From the NCBI GenBank assembly GCA_963843525.1, contig CAWJKM010000004.1:186001-250000 (forward strand): a stretch of 64,000 nt of DNA, read 5' to 3'. A program made the translations under genes and the position numbers. This document shows positions 1-8,510 of the stretch, one piece after another. This DNA comes from DATJPR01 sp963843525. GTDB lineage: Bacteria > Bacteroidota > Ignavibacteria > UBA10030 > UBA6906. The notes beneath the pieces are model-generated. The model was not told the origin of the DNA and made no database searches. It saw only the letters and a program-made list of their open reading frames with translations. The stretch's first letter is position 1, and each line of letters begins with the position of its first letter.

Positions 1-1356
1 GATGGTCCGGGCTGCGTTCATAGAATCTTCACGGGTGTCACCTATGGGTTTATAGATGTGAGCACATTTGGAACAAAAATACAGGTATTTATTGATAATA
101 CATCGACGCCGATTTATGATATGGACGTTACAAGATTCTTTGATGATCACACGGGCCCTTTCCCGTATCCGTTTGTTTTCCAAAAGACGTATCCCGGCGT
201 TCTGTTTCCCATTCCCTTTGCCAGACATTGCAGGATACAACTGGTAAATGATAAAGCGGTCAATTGGGGCAATTACTGGCAGGTGGTCTATACGAAATAT
301 TCCGATAACATCAAGGTGAAAAGCCTCCGACTTCCGCTCAGTACCGATGAACAGGATGAACTGCATAAGGCTTGTGCGGCATGGGTGAAAGCAGAATCCG
401 AACCGCCCGCAATGCCCTCGCGGTGGACGGTGGAAAAGAACGTTTCCGTTGAATCTCACAAATCCGGAGGGATTGGTTACGAAGGATGTGGAGTGATTAA
501 AGAGATGAGAATCTCTGTGAGTCCAAATACTGCGGAGGTCTTACAGCATACATGGCTGCAAGTACAATGGGATGGCCACCCTGAAAAGAGCGTGGATGTT
601 CCCTTGGGATATTTTTTTGGAAATGCCGACTATCAGAACCAAAAGCAATTCAGTTCGCTGCTTCTCGGCATTGATGAAACGGAAGTATATTCACGGTTTC
701 CGATGCCGTTCAGTAAACGCTTTGTGATAACGTTTGTCAATGAATCGAGGCAGAACATTGAAAGCATTTCGGTGAAACTCCTTATTGGGAAGGAGAATGC
801 CATTCCTGCAAACTGGGGACGCTTTCATGCCACGTGGAAGGAAATTCAAATCGACAGCTCGGTTCAACGGGACTATCCGAGATTCGGAAGAAGCACGAAA
901 CCATTTCTTGTTCTTCTGGATGCGAAGAACTGCAGGGGGAAGTATGTGGGAAATATGCTCCACGTGGCCTGGCCCTATCCAACATGGTGGGGGGAAGGGG
1001 ATTGGTTGATCTGGAGCGATGAATCAGGATTCCCTCCCCGCTATCACGGGACCGGCACGGAAGAATATTATAATTCCGGATGGTGCTGGTTCGACAGGAA
1101 GGCTGTATCAGGTTTTATCACGCAAAAGCCGGCAAATGTTTTTGTGTATTCTTTCCATATGAACGATAATTTCCAGTTTCAGAACAGTGCAAAAGTCGCG
1201 GTTGAGGTGTGGTGGCATAAAGACATCATGCGCAGTATTTATGGCAGCACAGCCTTTTGGTATGCGGATCCTGTGCAGGATGCAAGCTCTCAGAAAACGA
1301 TTCTCTCTCCGCGGTTGAAGCATGACCTTGCCACGGATCAATTTTTATGGGAATAG
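1..1356 (+). CDS. Glycoside hydrolase family 172 / DUF2961 protein, 5'-truncated by the window edge
   Basis: The reading frame is open back to base 1, and the GTG at 58 lies inside the conserved N-terminal part (frame 1 reads DGPGCVHRIFTG before it, typical of DUF2961), so the true start is outside the window. The rest fits GH172: a double jelly-roll type protein with the signature GTGTEEYYNSGWCWFD at about 1051-1092, where a conserved Glu of the active site lies. The family includes difructose-anhydride synthases/hydrolases and alpha-D-arabinofuranosidases; which substrate applies here cannot be told. No signal peptide can be judged because the start is missing. The C-terminus (FLWE) is followed by a 547-base gap. 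Family call sure, activity inferred. Confidence 0.85.
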   Translation, partial: DGPGCVHRIFTGVTYGFIDVSTFGTKIQVFIDNTSTPIYDMDVTRFFDDHTGPFPYPFVFQKTYPGVLFPIPFARHCRIQLVNDKAVNWGNYWQVVYTKYSDNIKVKSLRLPLSTDEQDELHKACAAWVKAESEPPAMPSRWTVEKNVSVESHKSGGIGYEGCGVIKEMRISVSPNTAEVLQHTWLQVQWDGHPEKSVDVPLGYFFGNADYQNQKQFSSLLLGIDETEVYSRFPMPFSKRFVITFVNESRQNIESISVKLLIGKENAIPANWGRFHATWKEIQIDSSVQRDYPRFGRSTKPFLVLLDAKNCRGKYVGNMLHVAWPYPTWWGEGDWLIWSDESGFPPRYHGTGTEEYYNSGWCWFDRKAVSGFITQKPANVFVYSFHMNDNFQFQNSAKVAVEVWWHKDIMRSIYGSTAFWYADPVQDASSQKTILSPRLKHDLATDQFLWE

Positions 1357-1903
1357 GGAAGACTCCTCTCTGCCTGATTGAGAGAGGTGAGAAGAGAGCG
1401 GAGTCCGTGCCGGTGCGGAAGGTGCAGAAAAGTGATGCCACTCCGCCAGAGCCGAAATTGCGTGAAGTGAGGTCACTCCATACCGTTTTCAAAAAAGATG
1501 AGCTCAGTCGATGACATGCCAGATTTGAATCACATGTTCATGTGATCGGGGGCGAGCGCCGACGTTAACGGAAGTTCGTGGGTGCCGCCGTTTTCGCGAC
1601 CATCCCATGACCTGCATAGAATTGCCGACCGGAAGCTAATTCTGTAAAAGATTCTGTCCTCGGGAACATTCTCTCTCCCCCCTCAGTTATCACTTCTATA
1701 CAGAACCTACCCACAGCCTTTCCTCTTCTGATGGTTATCACTTGTCCCATGATATTCTCACGTAGCAACCGGCGTCATCCCTCGTGACGGGAGGCGCGCT
1801 CGCTTCACTCTTCTTTGTGTGGCCCCTTATTCAGCGTGGCGCAACATCAACACAACGGAACAGTTTGTTGCAGCGACAAAACACTAAGTGAAAGGAAACT
1901 GGC
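1357..1903. other. Intergenic stretch, no gene seen
   Basis: About 550 bases without a convincing gene. A weak inverted repeat (CCTCTCT at 1365-1371 with AGAGAGG at 1381-1387) follows the stop codon of the upstream gene but has no T-tract, so it is only a poor terminator candidate. Short frames on both strands look accidental in composition. Confidence 0.4.
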
Positions 1904-3328
1904 ATGCCCGAAGTCAAGGTCATAACTTGCACGGGAGGAGAGGCGACTCTCTCTTCAGAAATCATCGACAGTCTGAAGGCGAACATTCGCGGATCAGTGC
2001 TGACGGCTGAATCGGACAAGTACAATGAGGCTCGCACGGTATGGAACGCCATGATTGACAAGAGGCCTGCCGTGATTGTGCGCTGTGCCGGGGCCGCCGA
2101 TGTCATGCGCGCTGTTCGAATGGCGGGGGAGCATAATTTGCTAGTGGCAGTTCGGGGCGGAGGACACAATATCGCCGGCAGTGCCGTGTGTGACGGCGGC
2201 CTCATGATTGACCTTTCGCCGATGAAGTCCGTGCGCATCGACGTACAGGGCATGACGGCGCGCGTGGAGCCGGGCGCAACCTTGGGCGATTTCGATCGAG
2301 AAGCACAGGCCTTCGGACTGGCGACTCCTGTAGGAATAAACTCGACGACGGGGATTGCCGGCCTTACACTGGGGGGCGGGTTTGGCTGGCTGAGCCGCAA
2401 ACTCGGGCTCACGATAGACAATCTCCTCTCTGCTGATCTGGTGACTGCCTCGGGTGATTTAGTGAAGGTTAGCGCGACCGACAACCCGGATCTCTTTTGG
2501 GCGATCCGGGGTGGCGGAGGGAATTTCGGGGTTGTGACTTCCTTTGAGTTTCGATTGCACAAAGTCGGCCCCCAGGTCCTTGCCGGATTGATTATCCATC
2601 CGCTTGACGCGGCCAAGGACGTTCTCCGTTTCTACCGCGATTTTGTCAAGACCACACCTCAGGAGTTCGTTTGCTGGTTTGTGCTGCGCAAGGCGCCGCC
2701 CCTTCCATTCCTCCCAACTGAGTGGCACGGGAAGGAGATTCTCGCCCTGGCGGTGTGCTATTCGGGGGATTTGAAGGAAGGAGAGCGGGTTGCGGGACCA
2801 CTGAGAAAATTCGGCAAATCCATTGCCGACATCATCGGACCGATGCCATTCACGGTGTGGGAGACTATTCTCGATCCTCTCCTGACGCCGGGCATGCGGA
2901 ACTATTGGAAGTCCCACGACTTTCTGGACCTTTCCGACGGCTTGATTGACACGCTGATCGCGCACGCGCGTCACATCCCGGATCCACAGACAGAAATTGC
3001 CTTTGCGCAGCTTGGCGAAGGAGTCACAAAAGTCGCCAAGGACGCGACAGCATATGCGCACCGCGATGCCGCGTTCGTCATGAACATTCATGGCCGGTGG
3101 GATAATCCGGCAAACGACATGAAATGCATCACCTGGGCCCGCGATCTCTTCCAGGCAGCGACGCCATTCGCCACCGGAGGCGTCTATGTGAACTTCATGA
3201 ATCAGGAAGAGCAGGGCCGTGTGCGTGCTGCTTACGGGAGCAATTACGACCGCCTCGCCGGTATAAAGAAGAAATACGATCCGAAAAACCTCTTCCGGAC
3301 CAACCAGAACATTCAACCTGCGGGATGA
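1904..3328 (+). CDS. FAD-binding oxidoreductase, berberine-bridge/6-hydroxynicotine oxidase type
   Basis: A 474-residue flavoprotein with the PP-loop FAD domain (RGGGHNIAGSA; His88 is the expected 8-alpha-histidyl FAD attachment site) and a C-terminal BBE motif (YDPKNLFRTNQNI). The second covalent cysteine of bicovalent members is absent: the matching segment reads LGGGFGWLSRKLG, so a single covalent link is expected. Family members oxidise alcohols, sugars or amines with O2 or another acceptor; the substrate is not readable from sequence. No signal peptide, so probably cytoplasmic. The ATG at 1904 has a GAAAGGA ribosome site upstream. It stands alone, with no operon partner. Confidence 0.88.
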   Translation: MPEVKVITCTGGEATLSSEIIDSLKANIRGSVLTAESDKYNEARTVWNAMIDKRPAVIVRCAGAADVMRAVRMAGEHNLLVAVRGGGHNIAGSAVCDGGLMIDLSPMKSVRIDVQGMTARVEPGATLGDFDREAQAFGLATPVGINSTTGIAGLTLGGGFGWLSRKLGLTIDNLLSADLVTASGDLVKVSATDNPDLFWAIRGGGGNFGVVTSFEFRLHKVGPQVLAGLIIHPLDAAKDVLRFYRDFVKTTPQEFVCWFVLRKAPPLPFLPTEWHGKEILALAVCYSGDLKEGERVAGPLRKFGKSIADIIGPMPFTVWETILDPLLTPGMRNYWKSHDFLDLSDGLIDTLIAHARHIPDPQTEIAFAQLGEGVTKVAKDATAYAHRDAAFVMNIHGRWDNPANDMKCITWARDLFQAATPFATGGVYVNFMNQEEQGRVRAAYGSNYDRLAGIKKKYDPKNLFRTNQNIQPAG

Positions 3329-3668
3329 CAAGGGAAGTCCGGGGAGGGGATGGCAACGGAGGGAGATTGCCGGCCTTTTTCGCGCGCGTTGTGGAAGGCG
3401 GATATCCGTGTCAACCGCTTGCGATCGGCGCGCACGGTGCCTTGTTGCATGTCGGGACGGAAGGATTCGTTGTGATGCGCAATTTGCCATTGGTCCCGTC
3501 AAGCGCGATACCCTCCCCTCCAACGGGTCCTTTCGCACCGTAAGCTTCATCCCACCCACAAGATCTGAACGATTCCCCTTGCGATTGACGGAAGATTGAA
3601 CTTCGATTGATTTAAACGTATCAATCAATCCGTAGCGTGAAACCGCAGAGGAATCAACCCTTCCGGCC
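3329..3668. other. Intergenic stretch with a short palindrome
   Basis: No convincing gene. GATTGAT at 3605-3611 and ATCAATC at 3620-3626 form a 7-base inverted repeat with an 8-base loop about 45 bases before the small gene at 3669; it could be an operator or a weak hairpin. Confidence 0.3.
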
Positions 3669-4013
3669 ATGACTTATCAATCGCTTCTTTCGGCAATATA
3701 CGCCAACTACGACCAGCTCTGGGCCACATGGAACATTGAATTGGACACAGCAGGAGATGTTGGCGTATACACGTTCCTCCCCGAAGGTTACGATGCGGCA
3801 GCCACACTGGACGATGCGGTCTACTCGTACTGGACCATCGACAGGGTTCGCGACTATTTGAAAAACGGCGGGCAGTCATGCGAGGACCTCGAATGCCTTG
3901 TTGACGATGTCTCGGTCGCGGAGGAATTTCTCGTGATGATCGTAGAGTCGCCGGATAAATCGCGAGGCCGTCCCGTGCATGTCCACCGGATAGCGCGGAT
4001 GGGCTTAAACTAA
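3669..4013 (+). CDS. Small acidic hypothetical protein
   Basis: A 114-residue protein of no family I recognise. It is acidic and rich in aromatic residues in its first two thirds (YANYDQLWATW, YSYWTID), with a basic C-terminal tail (SRGRPVHVHRIARM). There is no signal peptide or membrane segment. It lies 32 bases before the secreted M28 peptidase and may share its transcript. No strong ribosome site precedes the ATG. The open frame and composition favour a real gene, but a chance frame cannot be excluded. Confidence 0.5.
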   Translation: MTYQSLLSAIYANYDQLWATWNIELDTAGDVGVYTFLPEGYDAAATLDDAVYSYWTIDRVRDYLKNGGQSCEDLECLVDDVSVAEEFLVMIVESPDKSRGRPVHVHRIARMGLN

Positions 4014-4045
4014 GGTTTCCAGCATTGTTCGTACCCGGAGGCGAT

Positions 4046-5407
4046 ATGAGATTAGCCGTATTATCCGTCTTCTTCTTCACACTGTTTTCGTGTCCTTCCG
4101 CATTTGCCCAGCCCACAGTCCTCTCGAAAGACCCGCGCGTAGAACAGATTGTCCGCGCAGTGTCGGCCGAACATATCCGGGCGACGATCGAAAAGCTTGT
4201 GAGCTTTGGGACACGGCATACGCTGTCCACTGCCACCGACCCGAACCGCGGCATCGGTGCCGCGCGCCGCTGGATTCGCTCCGAATTTGAACGCTCCTCT
4301 GCGAACTCCGGCGGAAGAATGACGGTGGCGTTCGACGAATGTACCCTCCCGCCCTCTCCGCGGGTGAACCGTGCGACGACGATCGTGAACGTCGTTGCCA
4401 CCCTTCGACCGAAGGAGGAGAACCTGCCATCCGCGCATCAGACCATCATTATCAGCGGGCACTACGACTCCCGCGTCACCGATGTGATGGATTCCGTCAG
4501 CAACGCACCGGGGGCTGACGACGACGCGAGCGGCGCAGCGCTCGTGCTGGAGCTCGCCCGCGTGCTGAGCGGCGCAGACGTCAGGGCAACTCTTGTCTTC
4601 ATCTGTTTTGCTGGCGAAGAGCAGGGGCTGTACGGATCGCAACACTTCGCTGACGAGGCGGCAAAACAAGGACAGCCGATTGAGGCGGTGCTGAATAACG
4701 ACATCGTCGGCGCGATCCACGGCGGTGACGGGGATGTGGACAGCACCACTGTCAGGGTGTTCTCCCAGGCCCTTAGTCCGCTTGACACCGGTACTGTCTT
4801 GCGTCGGGTGAACACGCTCGGACTCGAAAACGACAGGCCTTCCCGTTCACTCGCGCGCTACTGCAAAGAAATCGGCGAGCGCTATGTGCCGCACTTTACT
4901 GTCAGGATGATCTATCGCGCGGACCGATTTCTCAGGGGCGGGGACCAGATGCCGTTCCATCAGCACGGCTTCGCGGCCGTTCGGTTCAGCGAGTCGAAGG
5001 AGAATTTCGACCACCAGCACCAGAATGTTCGGACAGAGGGAGGCGTCGAATACGGAGATCTTCTGAAGTTCGTGAACCTGCGTTACTGCGCAAACATCGC
5101 ACGGGTGAATGCCGCAGTCGCTGCGTCGATCGCGTTCGCGCCTCCGCGCCCCACCGATGCAGGGCTTGTCGTCAGCGGTCTTGCGTACGGCAGCACATTG
5201 CACTGGACGCCGGCGCAGGGAATCGATGCCGCGGGATACTTCGTTCGCTGGCGAGAGACGAGCTCGCCCGTCTGGCAACATGCAGAGTTTACGACCGACA
5301 CCACGGCCACGCTCAAGGTCAGCAAGGACAACGCTCTTTTCGGCGTCCAGGCGGTGAGCAAACAGGGTGATGCAAGCCTGTACGCAATACCGATGCCGGT
5401 GCGATAG
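4046..5407 (+). CDS. Secreted M28-family zinc aminopeptidase with C-terminal beta-sandwich
   Basis: A 453-residue exported peptidase. The ATG at 4046 is chosen over an upstream TTG at 4025 because GGAGG sits at 4037-4041 and the protein then opens with a clean signal peptide (MRLAVLSVFFFTLFSCPSAFAQ is the region, cleavage after AFA). M28 zinc ligands can be read in order: His in GHYDSR, Asp in GADDDASG, Glu-Glu in GEEQGLYG, Asp in NNDIVGA, and His in PFHQHGFA. The last ~80 residues form a fibronectin III-like domain (LHWTPAQGIDAAGYFVRWRE). The family removes N-terminal amino acids from peptides; here it would work in the periplasm or outside, probably in peptide scavenging. Confidence 0.9.
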   Translation: MRLAVLSVFFFTLFSCPSAFAQPTVLSKDPRVEQIVRAVSAEHIRATIEKLVSFGTRHTLSTATDPNRGIGAARRWIRSEFERSSANSGGRMTVAFDECTLPPSPRVNRATTIVNVVATLRPKEENLPSAHQTIIISGHYDSRVTDVMDSVSNAPGADDDASGAALVLELARVLSGADVRATLVFICFAGEEQGLYGSQHFADEAAKQGQPIEAVLNNDIVGAIHGGDGDVDSTTVRVFSQALSPLDTGTVLRRVNTLGLENDRPSRSLARYCKEIGERYVPHFTVRMIYRADRFLRGGDQMPFHQHGFAAVRFSESKENFDHQHQNVRTEGGVEYGDLLKFVNLRYCANIARVNAAVAASIAFAPPRPTDAGLVVSGLAYGSTLHWTPAQGIDAAGYFVRWRETSSPVWQHAEFTTDTTATLKVSKDNALFGVQAVSKQGDASLYAIPMPVR

Positions 5408-5415
5408 CCAATAGA

Positions 5416-5463
5416 GAGACTTTGAGACTTTAAGACTTGGAGACTCGGAGAGTGTGAGACTAT
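5416..5463 (+). repeat. Degenerate octamer tandem repeat (GAGACTTT-like, six units)
   Basis: Six consecutive 8-base units start at 5416: GAGACTTT, GAGACTTT, AAGACTTG, GAGACTCG, GAGAGTGT, GAGACTAT. They lie just after the M28 peptidase stop codon in a 220-base gap that otherwise holds nothing recognisable. Confidence 0.75.
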
Positions 5464-5630
5464 CGGAAGGCTTTCGGTGCGCCGATGTGCATGGTTTGCT
5501 CGTGAGAGAAGACCCATCAATGCGGAAAAGGCGGTGTTTGGCCCTGTTGAAACAACAAGGTCTGGATCCCTGTATACCAGAGTAGAACAATGGATGGCGG
5601 CGCATTCGCCTGCCGCACTCCACGACAGCC

Positions 5631-6728
5631 ATGACACGGAGCCGGAAAACAACACCTCGCCTGATCCCCACACTCCGCGATGATATCGCGCGGGGAGGAT
5701 TCTTTGCCAGCCTCAAACGCGAGGCCCGCGAGATCGAGGAATTCTATCTCGACGAGGACGAGCGGGAACGGTTGAAAAAGAAGGGGAGAGTATGGCGCTG
5801 GTTTGTTCTCGCCGGGTGGGTGCTGAAGAACTCTCTCTATCGACTGACCTCGTTCAGAAGAATTCTGCTTGTAGTCGGCCTCTTCTTTGTGATCAGCGAC
5901 ATATCGTACCAGTCCTCGGGAAACAACGTGATCATCCAGTACAAAGTGTTCGGGGCAATGTGTCTTGTGCTCGTCATAATCTTGGAGTTAAAGGACAAGC
6001 TTCTGGCCCACGGCGAGCTGGAGTCCGGTCGTGCGGTTCAGCGCGCGATGAGCCCTGCCCCGACGCCGTCCGTCCCGGGCTGGAGCGTCTGGCTGTACAC
6101 ACGGTCCGCGAACGAGGTGGGCGGCGACCTGGTCGATTTCCTCCGCCTGGATGACCACCGGTTCGGTGTTGCGCTGGGGGATGTTGCGGGCAAGGGGCTC
6201 GGGGCCGCCCTCTTCATGGTAAAAATCCAGTCGACGCTTCGCGCACTCGCCCCGGATTTCGAATCTCTTGGAGACCTCGCGTCAAAACTGAACGCAATAC
6301 TCATCCGTGACGGCATACCGGGAAAGTTCGCCTCTCTGATTTTTGCGCGGATCACATCGGCGGCCGGAGATCTTCAGATGGTCAATGCCGGGCATATGCC
6401 ACCGCTCATCGTGTCGCCGGATGGCGTCACAGAACTTCCCAAAGGAAACGCAGCTCTTGGCCTCTCCAAAGACTCAGTGTTCGAGGCACGAGGCGTCAGG
6501 ATCATTGGTGGAGACTCCCTTGTAATCTACTCCGATGGAATCACCGAGGCCCAAAACGAGGCGGGGGAGTTTTTTGGACTGGACCGGTTCAAGGCGGTCT
6601 GCAGGGAGTGCCGATCCGCCGCCCCACGGCCATTTGGCGAAAGGGTTCTTGCCGCGGTGTCCGCGTTTGAGGGGGATGCCCGGAGAAGCGATGACCTTTC
6701 CCTTGTGATCCTTCAGAAATCCGTCTGA
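5631..6728 (+). CDS. Membrane-anchored PP2C/SpoIIE-type serine phosphatase (RsbU-like)
   Basis: A 365-residue protein. Residues 1-70 are charged and cytoplasmic, two membrane segments follow (RILLVVGLFFVISDI near 80-95 and VFGAMCLVLVIILEL near 105-120), then a SpoIIE/PP2C phosphatase domain. Metal-binding motifs are visible: NEVGGDLVDF, ALGDVAGKG, NAGHMPPLI, IYSDGITEA and RSDDLSLVIL. Such phosphatases dephosphorylate anti-sigma-factor antagonists in partner-switching stress pathways. No RsbV/RsbW-like partner is next to it, so its target is unknown. It lacks PAS, GAF or HAMP sensing domains, so the membrane part may do the sensing. Confidence 0.87.
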   Translation: MTRSRKTTPRLIPTLRDDIARGGFFASLKREAREIEEFYLDEDERERLKKKGRVWRWFVLAGWVLKNSLYRLTSFRRILLVVGLFFVISDISYQSSGNNVIIQYKVFGAMCLVLVIILELKDKLLAHGELESGRAVQRAMSPAPTPSVPGWSVWLYTRSANEVGGDLVDFLRLDDHRFGVALGDVAGKGLGAALFMVKIQSTLRALAPDFESLGDLASKLNAILIRDGIPGKFASLIFARITSAAGDLQMVNAGHMPPLIVSPDGVTELPKGNAALGLSKDSVFEARGVRIIGGDSLVIYSDGITEAQNEAGEFFGLDRFKAVCRECRSAAPRPFGERVLAAVSAFEGDARRSDDLSLVILQKSV

Positions 6729-6800
6729 CCCCATCCCCTGGCGAAACCATTCCGGGTGCTGCGCGCCGTGGCTACGGTGATGGATCGGACGGCGTCCTTT

Positions 6801-8228
6801 CTACCACACGTACGTTCCCGCGGACTGCGCCTTCAATTCGGAAACGAGCGTCGTCGAGCCAAAAATGATCTTGAATGTCTGTGCGATCTGACTGTCGTTC
6901 AGCACGATGAGCACCCGCTTCCCATCGGGCCTCCTGTACGCGACGTTGGGCAGTGAGATCGGGCCGATCGAGTTGATGCGGACCGACCCGGGTCGGACAA
7001 ACTTTGCGGCGTGCGCCATGATATAGTAGGCCGGATTCCGTACCACCGTGCTCCCGTTGATGGTCACTGCGCCGAGGCACTGCGAGCAGCCTCCGGGCGT
7101 ATGGATGCTCTGTGTCGGATCCGACGCAAGGTTCCACTCCAGCACGTTGCGGCACCAGTTGTTGGGTCCGCCGATGATCAGGTTCTTGATATGCCAGGGG
7201 AAGTCAGAAGAGAAGTTGCCCGGCGCGCCCACCCAATATTCTGTGAAGTAGAGGTTCTTCTGCGGATAGGCGTTGTGGACCCTGGTGAGATCGTTAATGC
7301 TTCCACCGTAAAGATGAAACGCAGATCCGTCGACGTACTTGCCGGCTGACGTGTCGCCCAGGATCGACATCGGGTAATCAGTCCTGTCGGCGTTATGATC
7401 GTATATGATGATCTTCGTACTGATGCCGGATGCTGCAAACGCGGGACCCAGAGAGGACTTGATGAAGAGCGCCTCTTCAGATGCTTGCATCACCATGCTC
7501 GGATTGTTCCCACCGTAGAGCGGCTCGTTCTGAACGGTAATGGCGTCAATATGCACTCCTTCATCCATCATCCCCCGGATATACTTCACAAAATAGTTTG
7601 CATACACGCCATAGTACTGCGGTTTCAGACTTCCGCCGATCGAGCTGTTATTCGTCTTCATCCAGGTCGGTGGCGACCACGGGGATCCGAGGATCTTGAG
7701 ATCGGGATTGATGGCCAGGATCTTCTTGAGGACTGGAATCAGCGCCGTCCGGTCGGGATCGAGCGAGAAGTGAGTCAGGGCGGTGTCGACGGAGCCGGGA
7801 GGCATGTCGTCGTAAGAGAAAACGTGATCATCCAGGTCGGAAGAGCCGATGCTGATCCTGAGATAGCTTATTCCGATATTGCTTCCGTCAGTCGCGAACA
7901 ACTCCTGGAGCAGCGCGTTCTGTTCCACGCCTCCCATGCCGTTGATCAGTTGTGCGCTTGCCCCGGTGAGGGCGCAGCCAAAGCCCTCCATCGACTGGCC
8001 CGTTACAGCTTCATCGACCTGTATCTCCGGAGTAGAACTGTTCACGGGGATGGTTTGATTGGTCGGCTGTTTCTGGAACAGCACTGACCTATCGGCGTTG
8101 GTGAGCCAGAATTCGAACGAGGCACCGCCCGAGCCACCGGGACCCGTCCCGGCGTCACCGGATTTGCACGAGAACGAAAGAATAAGCAGGCCAAGGAAGG
8201 CAGGTGAAAGTAGGGTACTGGATTTCAT
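6801..8228 (-). CDS. GH30-family glycosidase, predicted lipoprotein
   Basis: A 475-residue protein, reading from 8228 down. The frame stays open further upstream, but the ATG at 8228 starts a lipoprotein-type signal (LLILSFSCKSG, Cys21), so this start is preferred. The fold is the GH30 (beta/alpha)8 barrel with side beta domain: LRISIGSSDL, SPWSPPTWMKT, the acid/base Glu235 in TVQNEP and the nucleophile Glu330 in YFTEYWVG. Family members act on beta-glucosylceramide, beta-1,6-glucan or xylan; the motifs resemble the glucosylceramidase/beta-1,6-glucanase branch. It is likely attached to the outer membrane. It is divergent from the GLG-repeat gene. Confidence 0.9.
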   Translation of the reverse strand: MKSSTLLSPAFLGLLILSFSCKSGDAGTGPGGSGGASFEFWLTNADRSVLFQKQPTNQTIPVNSSTPEIQVDEAVTGQSMEGFGCALTGASAQLINGMGGVEQNALLQELFATDGSNIGISYLRISIGSSDLDDHVFSYDDMPPGSVDTALTHFSLDPDRTALIPVLKKILAINPDLKILGSPWSPPTWMKTNNSSIGGSLKPQYYGVYANYFVKYIRGMMDEGVHIDAITVQNEPLYGGNNPSMVMQASEEALFIKSSLGPAFAASGISTKIIIYDHNADRTDYPMSILGDTSAGKYVDGSAFHLYGGSINDLTRVHNAYPQKNLYFTEYWVGAPGNFSSDFPWHIKNLIIGGPNNWCRNVLEWNLASDPTQSIHTPGGCSQCLGAVTINGSTVVRNPAYYIMAHAAKFVRPGSVRINSIGPISLPNVAYRRPDGKRVLIVLNDSQIAQTFKIIFGSTTLVSELKAQSAGTYVW

Positions 8229-8377
8229 GATGGTGGCACGTAGAAGTTGTATCAGGCCGGACAGGGTACGTCCGCGCAGATGAACCTTCAGCGATAAAGG
8301 AGACGTAGATTCCACTCCTGAGATAAGATACGACTCACGCTGTGAAGCTTCAACTCTGCCGCGGTGGTGGTCACTCT

Positions 8378-8463
8378 GGATGGCGAAATCGCTGAAAGGA
8401 TCACGTCTGTTGTCGTGATTCTGCAAATTGCTGGCGCAACACCTGACGGTCCACGCCGTATGA
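8378..8463 (+). repeat. 86-base conserved element upstream of the GLG-repeat gene (copy A)
   Basis: This non-coding segment between two divergent genes recurs at 57185-57270 at the same length, with 70 of 86 bases identical by hand count. In both places it lies just upstream of a GLG-repeat gene start. It could be a promoter/5' leader copied with the gene or a small dispersed repeat. A possible hairpin ATCACG/CGTGAT is present in this copy but not kept in the other. Confidence 0.7.
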
Positions 8464-8510
8464 TCGGATGGACTAACATCATTACAGAATGCCGAAAAAG
8501 GATGGATTCC

